In this document: positions 22,679 through 32,638 of the stretch, in pieces
Layout of the letters: each line of letters opens with the position of its first letter
Position numbering within the stretch: position 1 is the first letter of the stretch
NCBI GenBank assembly: GCA_029567505.1
Contig: JAKPXO010000002.1
Coordinates: forward strand, 1 to 37,017
Origin: Acidobacteriota bacterium
GTDB taxonomy: Bacteria; Acidobacteriota; Thermoanaerobaculia; UBA5066
Direction: 5' to 3'
DNA length: 37,017 bases
Program-made: the position numbers and the translations under genes
The notes under the pieces: model-generated
Seen by the model: only the letters and a program-made list of their open reading frames with translations
What the model was told of the DNA's origin: nothing
Database searches by the model: none

Positions 22679-24994
22679 TCAGCGGTCCTCGTCTTCGGGG
22701 CCGCGCTCGCGCGGGTCGGGGACGCGGTCGAAGCCGTCGGCGGCGGCGCCCTTGACGAAGTGCTCTGCGGCTTTCAGGACGCGGCGCCGCGCCTGGTCGA
22801 GGAAGAAGGCCTGCGAGTCGATGGCCGGCTCTCCGCGGCCGGGGCGGAGCCGCTCGTAGGTCCCGTCGGAACGAAGCGCGCGTGCCCTCGCGTTGTCGGC
22901 CATCATCGCGTCGAAAGCGTCGGAGAGCTGCCGGCCGAGCTCGGGGTCGACGATCGGGAACGCGGTCTCGACGCGCCGGAAGAAGTTCCGGGGCATCCAG
23001 TCCGCCGACGAGGCCCAGACCTCGGGGTCGCCGCCGTTCTCGAAGAGGAAGAAGCGGCTGTGCTCGAGGAACCTCCCGACGATCGACCGGACACGGACCG
23101 TCTCCGAGACGCCCGGAAGGCCCGGGACGAGGCAGCAGGTGCCGCGTACGATCAGGTCGACCGGGACTCCGGCCCGCGAGGCCTCGTAGAGCGCCTCGAT
23201 GACCGCGGTGTCGACGAGCGCGTTCAGCTTCGCCCGGATCCGCGCGGGCCGCCCCGCGCGCGCGTGCTCCGTCTCGCGCGAGATCCACTCCAGGACGGCC
23301 CGGTGGAGGTCGCGCGGGGCGGTGACGATCCTGTTGTAGGAGGTCCGCGTCGCGAGGCCGGTGAGGGTGTTGAAGAGGCGCGTGGCGTCCTCTCCGAACT
23401 CGGGGCGGCAGGTGAGCAGGCCGAGGTCGGTATAGACCTTCGCCGTCGCCGGGTTGTAGTTGCCGGTCCCGAGGTGGACGTAGCGGCGGATCTCGTCCTT
23501 CTCGCGCCGGACGACGAGGGCGATCTTCGCGTGGGTCTTCAGGCCGACGACGCCGTAGACGACGTGGATCCCCGCGCGCTCGAGGGCCTTGGCCCAGACG
23601 ATGTTGTTCTCCTCGTCGAAGCGCGCCTTCAGCTCGACCAGGACGGCGACCTGCTTGCCCGCCTCCGCCGCCCGGACGAGGGCGGGGATGACGGGGGAGT
23701 CGGAGCTGGTCCGGTAGAGCGTCATCTTGATGGCGAGCGTCTTCGGGTCGTCGGCGGCCTCCTCGATCAGCTCCACCACCGGCCCGAACGAGTCGTAGGG
23801 GTGGTGGAGGAGGAGGTCCCCCTGGCGGATCGCCTGGAAGATGGAGCCCTCCGTCGACGCGAGCGCGGCGGGGAGAGCCGGGGTGAACGGGGCGTCCTTC
23901 AGGTCGCGCCGGTCGAGCCTCACGAGGGCCATCAGGTCCGCGGCGCCGAGGATGCCGGAGACCTCGTAGATGTCGCTCTCGCTCACCTCGAGCTGCCGCA
24001 TCAGGAGCTTGCGCATCTTCTTCGGCGTCTGCGGCGTCACCTCGACGCGGACGACGGCCCCGAACCGCCGCCGCCGGACCTCCTGCTCGATCGTGGCGAG
24101 GAGGTCGGAGGCCTCGTCCTCCTGGATCTCGATGTCGGCGTCGCGCGTGATCCGGAAGAGGTACGAGGCGAGGATCTCGAGGCCCGGGAAGAGCTCGTCG
24201 AGGTTCGCCTGGACGAGGTCCTCGAGGAGGAGGAACTCCGCGCGCGCGGCCTTGACCTTCTTCTTCCCCTCGACGACCGTCCGGAGCGGAAGGAGGCGAG
24301 GGATCGCCGGAGGCATCTTGACGCGTGCGAACTTCACCTCGCCGTTCTCGGGGTTCCTGGTCTCGATGGCGAGGTTCACCGAGAGGTTCGAGAGGAACGG
24401 GAACGGATGCCCCGGGTCGACGGCGAGGGGCGTCAGGACCGGCAGGACGTTCCTGCGGAAGTAACCCCGCGCCGCCTCCCGCCGCTCCTCCTCGAGGTCT
24501 CCCCACGAGAGCAGCGTGATCCCGGCCGCCGCGAGGCGGGGCAAGAGGTCCTCGTGGAGGCAGGCCGTCTGCTCGGCCTCCATCGCGAGGACGCCCTTCC
24601 GGACGAGCGCGAGCTGCTCCCGCGCCGTCAGGCCGTCGTCGGAACGTTCGGCGAGATCGGCGGAGAGCTGGTCCCGGAGGCCCGAGACCCGGATCATGAA
24701 AAACTCGTCGAGGTTGCTCTCGGAGATGCAGAGGAACTTCAGCCGCTCCAGCAGCGGCCACCGCTCGTCGCGCGCCTCCTCGAGGACCCTCTGGTTGAAG
24801 TCGAGCCAGGAGAGCTCCCGGTTGAGGAGAGGCACGGGCGATCGGACCTCGCCGCGCTCCTCGACGGCCCCGGGCGGCTCGGCCAGGGGCTCGGCGGGCG
24901 CGGGCTCGTCCGGCGGTTCGAGGAGCGTCGGGGCAGGCTCCTCGATCGCTTCGGGGCTCCGCTTTCGCCGGGGACGCTGCTCGTGCCGGATCAC
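22679..24994 (-). CDS. ppk1: Polyphosphate kinase 1
   Basis: The 771-residue enzyme reversibly builds polyphosphate from ATP. I start it at GTG 24994: GGGGAGAG sits just upstream and this avoids the 23-base overlap with glmM given by the longer ORF. An acidic, Pro-rich tail of about 45 residues precedes the N domain, which begins NRELSWLDFNQRVLEEA. Phospholipase-D-like halves follow with the phospho-His in GLKTHAKIALV, the ATP-site IKMTLYRTS and KARFDEENNI, and the second catalytic His region GRFLEHSRFFLFENG. NPATAKVYTDLGLLT is also typical. It is the last gene of the tilS-to-ppk run, 19 bases after glmM. Confidence 0.95.
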   Translation of the reverse strand: MIRHEQRPRRKRSPEAIEEPAPTLLEPPDEPAPAEPLAEPPGAVEERGEVRSPVPLLNRELSWLDFNQRVLEEARDERWPLLERLKFLCISESNLDEFFMIRVSGLRDQLSADLAERSDDGLTAREQLALVRKGVLAMEAEQTACLHEDLLPRLAAAGITLLSWGDLEEERREAARGYFRRNVLPVLTPLAVDPGHPFPFLSNLSVNLAIETRNPENGEVKFARVKMPPAIPRLLPLRTVVEGKKKVKAARAEFLLLEDLVQANLDELFPGLEILASYLFRITRDADIEIQEDEASDLLATIEQEVRRRRFGAVVRVEVTPQTPKKMRKLLMRQLEVSESDIYEVSGILGAADLMALVRLDRRDLKDAPFTPALPAALASTEGSIFQAIRQGDLLLHHPYDSFGPVVELIEEAADDPKTLAIKMTLYRTSSDSPVIPALVRAAEAGKQVAVLVELKARFDEENNIVWAKALERAGIHVVYGVVGLKTHAKIALVVRREKDEIRRYVHLGTGNYNPATAKVYTDLGLLTCRPEFGEDATRLFNTLTGLATRTSYNRIVTAPRDLHRAVLEWISRETEHARAGRPARIRAKLNALVDTAVIEALYEASRAGVPVDLIVRGTCCLVPGLPGVSETVRVRSIVGRFLEHSRFFLFENGGDPEVWASSADWMPRNFFRRVETAFPIVDPELGRQLSDAFDAMMADNARARALRSDGTYERLRPGRGEPAIDSQAFFLDQARRRVLKAAEHFVKGAAADGFDRVPDPRERGPEDEDR

Positions 24995-25013
24995 GTCTCT
25001 CTCTCCCCGGCGG

Positions 25014-26345
25014 TCAGTCCGAGGCTCCGAGAGCACCCTGGAGCGCGCCCGCGAGCTCGTCGGCGATCGACTCGACCGTCCCGCGCTCCGTCCCCTCCAC
25101 CATGACCCGGGCGAGGAGCTCCGTTCCGGAGTAGCGGACGAGGATCCGCCCCGATCCGGCGATCCGGCTCTCGGCCCCGGCGACGAGGTGCGGGAAACCC
25201 GGGACCCGCTCGAACGGGACCTTCTCCCGGACCTTCACGTTGCGGAGGACCTGGGGGGCGCGCGTGAAGCGGGCGCCGGCGGCGAGGGGGATTCCGCTGG
25301 CCGCGACGACCGCGGCGACGTGGAGGCCGGTCAGCGTCCCGTCTCCCGTCGTCGTCAGGTCGGCCCGAATCAGGTGTCCTGACTGCTCTCCCCCCAGGAG
25401 AGCGGAGTGCCGTTCCATCTCTTCGACGACGTAGCGGTCCCCTACGGCGGCCCGGACGAGCCGGATACCGCGCGCGGCGAGGGCCTCCTCGAGGCCCCAG
25501 TTCGACATGACGGTCCCGACGACCGACCCCGGCTTCTTCCCCTCCCGCTCGAGCTCGAGCGCCCAGAGGAGGAGGACGTCGTCGCCGTCGAGCAGGCGTC
25601 CCTCTCCGTCGGCGAGGATCGCCCGGTCGGCGTCGCCGTCGAGCGCGAGGCCGAGGTGCGCGCCGGAGCGGACGACCGCGTTCGCCATCGCCTCCGGATG
25701 GAGGGCGCCGCACCCTTCGTTGATGTTCCGGCCGTCCGGGGCGGCCGCGAGCGGGACGACCTCGGCCCCGGCGCGCCGGAACGCCTCCGGGGCGACCTGG
25801 AACGCGGCCCCGTTCGCGCAGTCGACGACCACCTTGAGCCCGTCGAGCCGTTTCGGGAGCGTCTCGACCAGGTGGTTCTCGTAGAGCTCCGGGAGAGAGG
25901 AGTCCTCGGCCGGCGGGATCGGCTCGGCCGGCGCGGAGGTCGCGATGCGCCGCTCGATCTCGGCCTCGAGCGCGTCGGGGAGCTTCCTCCCCTCCGAGGA
26001 GAAGACCTTGATCCCGTTGTCCGGCCAGGGGTTGTGGGACGCGGAGATGGAAATCCCCGCGTCGGCGCCGAGGGCGCGGACGAGGTGGGCGACCGCGGGA
26101 GTCGGGACGACCCCCGCGAACCTCACGCCGGCACCGGCGGCGATCAGCCCTCCCGATAGGGCCGCGACGATCCCCGGCGAGGAGACGCGGGTGTCGCAGC
26201 CGAGGACGACGGTCAGGGGAGAGGGACGGCCGGCCTCGCGGAGGACGGACGCGAGGGCCCCCCCGACCCGGGAGACGGTGGCCGGGTCGAGCGGATACTC
26301 TCCGGCCCTTCCGCGGATCCCGTCCGTGCCGAAGAGCGCGCGCAT
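25014..26345 (-). CDS. glmM: Phosphoglucosamine mutase GlmM
   Basis: This 443-residue enzyme turns glucosamine-6-phosphate into glucosamine-1-phosphate for peptidoglycan and LPS precursors. The N-terminus GTDGIRG, the catalytic phosphoserine in SISASHNP (S103), the metal loop DGDADR, the sugar-specificity segment GGEQSGH and the phosphate site RYSGTE are all intact and in order. A TAAACT box (26355-26360) lies nine bases before the ATG, so it may have its own promoter with almost no leader, besides read-through from folP 37 bases upstream. The folP-glmM pairing is widespread in bacteria. Confidence 0.96.
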   Translation of the reverse strand: MRALFGTDGIRGRAGEYPLDPATVSRVGGALASVLREAGRPSPLTVVLGCDTRVSSPGIVAALSGGLIAAGAGVRFAGVVPTPAVAHLVRALGADAGISISASHNPWPDNGIKVFSSEGRKLPDALEAEIERRIATSAPAEPIPPAEDSSLPELYENHLVETLPKRLDGLKVVVDCANGAAFQVAPEAFRRAGAEVVPLAAAPDGRNINEGCGALHPEAMANAVVRSGAHLGLALDGDADRAILADGEGRLLDGDDVLLLWALELEREGKKPGSVVGTVMSNWGLEEALAARGIRLVRAAVGDRYVVEEMERHSALLGGEQSGHLIRADLTTTGDGTLTGLHVAAVVAASGIPLAAGARFTRAPQVLRNVKVREKVPFERVPGFPHLVAGAESRIAGSGRILVRYSGTELLARVMVEGTERGTVESIADELAGALQGALGASD

Positions 26346-26354
26346 GACCCGCGG

Positions 26355-26360
26355 AGTTTA
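26355..26360 (-). promoter_or_regulatory. TAAACT -10-like box before glmM
   Basis: On the minus strand TAAACT is followed by nine bases and the glmM ATG, in the 37-base folP-glmM gap. The leader would be about three bases. No Shine-Dalgarno is seen. Confidence 0.35.
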
Positions 26361-26382
26361 CGGGACCGGCGGCGGGAGCGGG

Positions 26383-27273
26383 CTAGCGACGGCCCGCAGC
26401 GGTGGCGGCGCCGAGGACGTGGACGAAACGGAGCGTCTCGTCGACGTCGTGAACGCGCAGCAGGACGGGATTCCGGTCGCGAAGCCTCTCGATCGCCACG
26501 GCGCACGCGGCGAGCGATTCCGGGAGCCTCTCGGCGGCGGGACGTCCCGAGACGGAGCCGAGGAACGCCTTCCGGGAGGCCCCGAGGACGATCGGAGCAC
26601 CGTCCGGGCCGATCTCCTCGAGCCGCGCGAGGAGCTCGAAGTTCTGCTCGGCCGTCTTCCCGAAGCCGAGGCCGGGATCGAGGAGGATCTGGTCGGGGCG
26701 GATGCCGGCGACGAGGCAGCGTCGCCGCGCCCGGGCCAGGTCGTGCGCCACCTCGGCCACGACGTCGGGGCCGAAGCGCGAGACCTCGAACGTCGTCGCG
26801 GGGGTGCCCCTCATGTGGCCGAGGACGAGGGCCGCGTCCCTCTCGGCAACGAGCTCGAGGAGGTCCGTCGGCGGATCGAGGCCGGCCACGAGGTTGACGA
26901 CGTCGGCGCCGGCGTCGAGGGCTTTCCGCGCCACCTCGGTGCGCCGCGTGTCGATGGAGATCGGGACCGCCGGGTCGCCGGCCCGGATCCCGGCGACGAC
27001 CGGGAGGACGCGGGCGAGCTCCTCCTCGACGGAGACCTCGGCCGCGCCGCCGCCGTAGGCGGTCCCGCGCGGCCGGGTCGACTCGCCGCCGACGTCGAGG
27101 AGGGCGGCGCCGGCCGCCCCGAAGCGGAGCGCGGCGGCGACGGCGGCGTCCGTCGAGGCGTGGAGGCCGCCGTCCGAGAAGGAGTCGGGGGTGACGTTCA
27201 GGATCGCCATGACCCCGGCAGGCGAGGGGAACCGAAGCTCCCGGTTCCCGAGGAGGGTGCGGAAGGTCGTCAT
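26383..27273 (-). CDS. folP: Dihydropteroate synthase FolP
   Basis: The 296-residue TIM-barrel enzyme condenses p-aminobenzoate with hydroxymethyl-dihydropterin pyrophosphate in folate synthesis. Signatures are clear: ILNVTPDSFSDGG, DVGGESTRPRG, ISIDTRR, LDPGLGFGKTAEQN and LGASRKAFLG. TAGACT lies 19 bases before the ATG (27293-27298) and could be its -10. It is separated from ftsH, its usual upstream partner in E. coli, by the large FG-GAP gene and a set of three hairpins, so it probably relies on its own promoter. glmM follows. Confidence 0.96.
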   Translation of the reverse strand: MTTFRTLLGNRELRFPSPAGVMAILNVTPDSFSDGGLHASTDAAVAAALRFGAAGAALLDVGGESTRPRGTAYGGGAAEVSVEEELARVLPVVAGIRAGDPAVPISIDTRRTEVARKALDAGADVVNLVAGLDPPTDLLELVAERDAALVLGHMRGTPATTFEVSRFGPDVVAEVAHDLARARRRCLVAGIRPDQILLDPGLGFGKTAEQNFELLARLEEIGPDGAPIVLGASRKAFLGSVSGRPAAERLPESLAACAVAIERLRDRNPVLLRVHDVDETLRFVHVLGAATAAGRR

Positions 27274-27292
27274 GTCGAGCGTCCCGGCCGGG

Positions 27293-27298
27293 AGTCTA
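27293..27298 (-). promoter_or_regulatory. TAGACT -10-like box before folP
   Basis: TAGACT on the minus strand lies 19 bases before the folP ATG, beyond the hairpins that follow the FG-GAP gene. It would restart transcription for folP-glmM-ppk. Confidence 0.35.
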
Positions 27299-27332
27299 GG
27301 ACCTCGCCCGCTCCCACGAATGCCGGGCCCGG

Positions 27333-27416
27333 GGCGGCGGAGGGCGCCGCCGAGGAGCAGCCGCCGCGCAAGACGGAGCGCGGCGGCCGGACGCGAGGCG
27401 TCCCGGTCCTCGCGTC
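27333..27416 (-). terminator. Three consecutive perfect hairpins after the FG-GAP gene
   Basis: Reading on the minus strand from the stop codon, three perfect stems follow each other: GACGCGAGG/CCTCGCGTC (9 bp, 27390-27398 with 27408-27416, overlapping the stop), GCCGCCGCGC/GCGCGGCGGC (10 bp, 27360-27369 with 27378-27387), and GGCGGCG/CGCCGCC (7 bp, 27333-27339 with 27345-27351). Loops are 9, 8 and 5 bases. No T-run follows any of them. They most likely insulate folP from the upstream gene or stabilise the 3' end of its mRNA. Confidence 0.55.
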
Positions 27417-30003
27417 ACTCCGGCAGGCCCAGGACGAAGGAGCCGTCGTCCGTGCCTCGGCCCGGCGCGGCGCCGTCGTTGATCACGGCGTAGGCGAGGA
27501 AGCTGCCGTCGGCCCCCGCGCGGATCCGTGCCCACGCGCGTTCGACTCCGGGGCACATCTCGCGAAGGACCGCGTCGATCTGCAGGAGCTCGTTCCTCGC
27601 GAGAGGGATCTCGTCGCGCGAAGCCGCCAGGTGTCCCGTGACGCCGTCGAAGATCTCGAGGCGGAAGGTCGCGCTCTGACTGCGGAGGTTCACGATGGCG
27701 AGGTTGGTCCGGGTCGTCTCGTCCTGTCGGAGGTCGGGCACGATGACGGACGTCGAGTGGTGCGGCTCGAGGACGGCGGGCTCGAAGAGCCCGTGCGAGC
27801 GGCCGTCCGCGGTCACGCTCGAGACACGGACGCCCGCGAGGACTCCCTTCGTCGCGCCGTAGGGCCCGACGTAGAGCGGGCTGGCGATCGCGACGCCGGC
27901 CTCCGGGGCGCCCGCCAGACCGCGACGCCGCAGCTCCGCGAAGAAGTCCGGCAGGTGGAGCGTCGCCCGGGGCGCGACCGTCTCCCGGAGGGTCGTCCCC
28001 GTCGCCGCCAGCGTGACGTCGACCTGAACGGGCTGCTCGCCCGGGTTCGTCACGACCAGCTCCGTCGCGTAGCGGCCGCTCTGGACGGCGACCGGTACGA
28101 CCCACATGTTCAGCTCGGCCCGGTCACTCTCGGAGGTCGCCGGCACGAACGACCCGTCGTCGCTCGCGTTGTCGTTCACCGCTCCCCAGGCCAGGTACGG
28201 GGCCCTCCCGTCGACCCGCTCGATCCGGGCCCAGCCGACGCGGGTCGCGAGCCCGGCGACCCGGAGGACGCGGTTCAGCTGCCGGAAGTCTCCGGGCTCG
28301 AGAACGAGGTCCGGAAGGACGGCGTGTCCCGGCGTGGCCGGGTCTCCCGACTCGACCGTGATCCGCAGCGTGACCGGTCCGTCGTCGGGACCTCCGGCGT
28401 TCACGAGGGCGAGGTTGCTCCGGTCCCGTTCGGTCTCGACGAGCCACGGCACGTACGACGTCTCGCGGAGCGCCTCGAGCCGCCGGACGCCGCCGAACGA
28501 GACCCCCGCGCCGGCCTGCGTCGTGACGCGGACCGTCGCGGCGAGCGCCTTCGGCGAGGAGGCGCCCGAGGTCGAGATGCGCAGCGTCCCGAAGAGCGGT
28601 CCTTCCCCCGAGATCGCCAGGCCGGCCTCCCGCAGGAAGTCGATCGCCGAGGGGGCATGAATCTGGCCGGAAGGCGGGATCACCTGCTCGACGGTCCCGG
28701 TCCCTCCTCCGCTCGCGGCGACGTACCGGAGAAACACCCGCGCTGGCGTGCTCCCCGCGTTCGTCAGGAGGAGGTCGGACCCGAAGCCGCCGCCTCCCGG
28801 CCCCGCCGTGGAGAGGAGGACGGGAACGGAGAGGACGTCGACGCGCGACGAGCCCTCTCCCGCCACGATGACGCCCTCGTGCGTCCCGAGGACGAAGTCG
28901 GCCCGGTCGTCGCCGTTCCAGTCGGCGCCCACGACCTCGAAGCCGGCCAAGGGTACCCCTATCTCGCTTCGCGTGAAGGCTTCGGGACCGCCCCGGAAGA
29001 CGGCGACGGACGAGCTCCTCTCCTGCGGAACGACGAGGTCCAGCCGGCCGTCCCCGTCGGTGTCCGCGACGAACGGGCGCCCGTAGTCGACGTCCGCGCT
29101 CGTCCAGGGGCCGAAGCTCCCGCCGCCCTGGTTCCGGTGGACCTGCAGGCGATAGGTGCAGCATTCCGCGCCCGATCCCAGGCGGTTGAGGTCGACGAGA
29201 TCGGGTCGTCCGTCGGCGTCGAGGTCCGCGAGGATGGAGGGGAACGCGCTCGGACCCGGGAAGGTCGGCCCAACGGCGAACGTGCCGTCGCCAGCGCTCC
29301 GCCAGACCGACGTGGTTCCGAACACCCCGGGCGCGATCAGATCCCTCGAGGAGACGACGAGGTCCGTTCGCCCGTCGCCGTCGATGTCTCCCGCGGTCAA
29401 CCACCCATCGGCGCTCGGACCGATGTCCGTCGGTCGGGGGACCTCGAACTCCAGCGCGCCCCGGCCGCGGTAGAAGAGGAGGAGTGCCCGCGAGTCCTGA
29501 AAGGAGAGGACGCTCAGGTCGGTCCTCCCGTCGCCGTCGAAGTCGCCGGCGGCGAGAGCGGCGACGGTCGCGGCGTTCGGGGCTCCGCCGTCCACGCTCA
29601 GCGTCGCGCCCGCGACGAACTCCCCCTCGCCGTCCCCCTTCAGGATCGCGATCTGCCGCGACCCCTCTCCGAGCACGCCCGCGGTGGGGACGGCGACGGC
29701 GAGGTCGAGGGCGCCGTCGCCGTCGAAGTCGCCCCACGCCGGCTCGAAGAGATGCCGGGGTCCCGGCGAGGCGATCGGTTCCACCTCGCTGCCGACAGGC
29801 CAAACCTGCACGGAGTCCGGCCCGAGCATCACGAGGAACGGTGGCCCGCCGCGAGAGAGCTCCTGCGTGGAAAGGGTCCCCGAGAAGACCCGCCCGATCG
29901 CGGGGATCTCGGCCAGGACGGGAAGTTCCTGTCCCTTCGCGGAAGCGTGAACGAGGAGCGCAGCGAGCGCGGTGAGCGCGATCCGCTCAGAAATGTGTTT
30001 CAT
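27415..30003 (-). CDS. Secreted FG-GAP/VCBS propeller protein with A-B-A-B C-terminal repeats
   Basis: I start it at ATG 30003, where a Sec signal peptide begins (ISERIALTALAALLVHASA); the listed upstream ATG adds only 11 unlikely residues. The 862-residue protein has an N-terminal b-propeller (~50-385) with six Ca-binding loops of D-x-D-G-D-x-x-x-D type (GDFDGDGALD, GDFDGDGRTD, GDIDGDGRTD, ADLDADGRPD, ADTDGDGRLD, ADWNGDDRAD). The second half is two copies of a two-module unit: A at ~392-495 and ~633-730, B at ~515-622 and ~752-862. Both B copies end in a DDGSFV strand. No membrane anchor or sorting tail is visible, so it is likely secreted or periplasmic. Function unknown; adhesion or polymer binding is plausible. 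It interrupts the usual ftsH-folP pair. Confidence 0.85.
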   Translation of the reverse strand: MKHISERIALTALAALLVHASAKGQELPVLAEIPAIGRVFSGTLSTQELSRGGPPFLVMLGPDSVQVWPVGSEVEPIASPGPRHLFEPAWGDFDGDGALDLAVAVPTAGVLGEGSRQIAILKGDGEGEFVAGATLSVDGGAPNAATVAALAAGDFDGDGRTDLSVLSFQDSRALLLFYRGRGALEFEVPRPTDIGPSADGWLTAGDIDGDGRTDLVVSSRDLIAPGVFGTTSVWRSAGDGTFAVGPTFPGPSAFPSILADLDADGRPDLVDLNRLGSGAECCTYRLQVHRNQGGGSFGPWTSADVDYGRPFVADTDGDGRLDLVVPQERSSSVAVFRGGPEAFTRSEIGVPLAGFEVVGADWNGDDRADFVLGTHEGVIVAGEGSSRVDVLSVPVLLSTAGPGGGGFGSDLLLTNAGSTPARVFLRYVAASGGGTGTVEQVIPPSGQIHAPSAIDFLREAGLAISGEGPLFGTLRISTSGASSPKALAATVRVTTQAGAGVSFGGVRRLEALRETSYVPWLVETERDRSNLALVNAGGPDDGPVTLRITVESGDPATPGHAVLPDLVLEPGDFRQLNRVLRVAGLATRVGWARIERVDGRAPYLAWGAVNDNASDDGSFVPATSESDRAELNMWVVPVAVQSGRYATELVVTNPGEQPVQVDVTLAATGTTLRETVAPRATLHLPDFFAELRRRGLAGAPEAGVAIASPLYVGPYGATKGVLAGVRVSSVTADGRSHGLFEPAVLEPHHSTSVIVPDLRQDETTRTNLAIVNLRSQSATFRLEIFDGVTGHLAASRDEIPLARNELLQIDAVLREMCPGVERAWARIRAGADGSFLAYAVINDGAAPGRGTDDGSFVLGLPE

Positions 30004-30015
30004 GGCAGGTAGTGT

Positions 30016-30044
30016 CCCGGGCCGGTGCGAACCCACGGCCCGGG
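30016..30044 (-). terminator. Hairpin between ftsH and the FG-GAP gene
   Basis: CCCGGGCC (30016-30023) and GGCCCGGG (30037-30044) form a perfect 8-bp stem with a 13-base loop that can add a few inner pairs. It lies 27 bases past the ftsH stop in the 67-base gap. It may end ftsH transcription; no T-run is present. Confidence 0.45.
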
Positions 30045-30070
30045 CGGGGACGCCCCCGGAGCGCGGTCCG

Positions 30071-32002
<1,932 letters not shown>

Positions 32003-32074
32003 ACGGTCACCCTTCCCGGCAATCTACGGCGCCGGGCCGCCCCCGCTGAGCGTCAGCGCAGCGGGACATCGAGT

Positions 32075-32638
32075 TCAGCCCCGGACGACCTTGATCGGCC
32101 CGGTGGCGAGCGCAAAGGGAGGGTCGCCCGGCGTCCTCACCTTCGCGATGAACGGGAAGTTGCCCCCCTCGCCGGCGAACTCCATGCCGTAGCCGACGAG
32201 GACGCCGTCCTCGGACGGGAACAGCACGTAGTCGACGAGCAGCGAGCTCTTCCGCTCCTGGGGGCGGTCGACGATCGCGGCGAAGCGGATCGAGGTCGGG
32301 CCCTCCTCGCGGAGCTGGTCGGCGAGGTAGGTCTCGATGATGCCGCTCCGGATCACGTCCTTCAGGATGATGATGTCGGCCCCGCGGACGTTGAACGGCG
32401 TCACGAAGTGGAAATCGACGATCTCCTCCTCGTTCCCCCGGATCACGTCGATGTACTCGAGCCGGACGGACCGCGGGAGCGACCGTGCGAGGTCCGCCGC
32501 GAAGACGGCGGCACCCTTGAGGATCGCGATCAGGACGATCGGGCTCTCCGGGAAGTCGCTCGAGATCCTCTGGCCGACCGACTGGACCCGGTGAGCGATC
32601 TCGGCGGGCGAGAACCGCTCGTCGTAGAGGAGGTTCAT
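32075..32638 (-). CDS. Hypoxanthine phosphoribosyltransferase-like protein with altered active site
   Basis: The 187-residue protein aligns over its length with HPRT: VLIAILKGAAVFAADLAR (first loop), GADIIILKDVIRSG (PRPP loop), VDRPQERK and LVGYGMEF near the end. Key positions differ. The family PRPP loop is E-D-(I/V)-(I/V)-D-(T/S)-G; here it is K-D-V-I-R-S-G, so the first acidic residue and the catalytic Asp are a Lys and an Arg. The flexible SSYG loop is missing, the Lys that contacts the purine appears replaced, and the final RNLP is GNFP. Normal IMP/GMP synthesis seems unlikely. The gene overlaps the tilS stop as ATGA and precedes ftsH, the arrangement in which B. subtilis TilS and HprT are reported to activate ftsH. 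Confidence 0.85.
   Translation of the reverse strand: MNLLYDERFSPAEIAHRVQSVGQRISSDFPESPIVLIAILKGAAVFAADLARSLPRSVRLEYIDVIRGNEEEIVDFHFVTPFNVRGADIIILKDVIRSGIIETYLADQLREEGPTSIRFAAIVDRPQERKSSLLVDYVLFPSEDGVLVGYGMEFAGEGGNFPFIAKVRTPGDPPFALATGPIKVVRG

Noticed and set aside
26346-26382. Possible extra small gene between folP and glmM
   Set aside because: The gap is only 37 bases and holds just a -10-like box.
25945-30012. Plus-strand open frame of 1355 residues
   Set aside because: It is Arg/Gly/Asp-rich low-complexity sequence lying opposite glmM, folP and the FG-GAP gene, all of which have clear family motifs. Long antisense frames are normal in DNA with this GC content.
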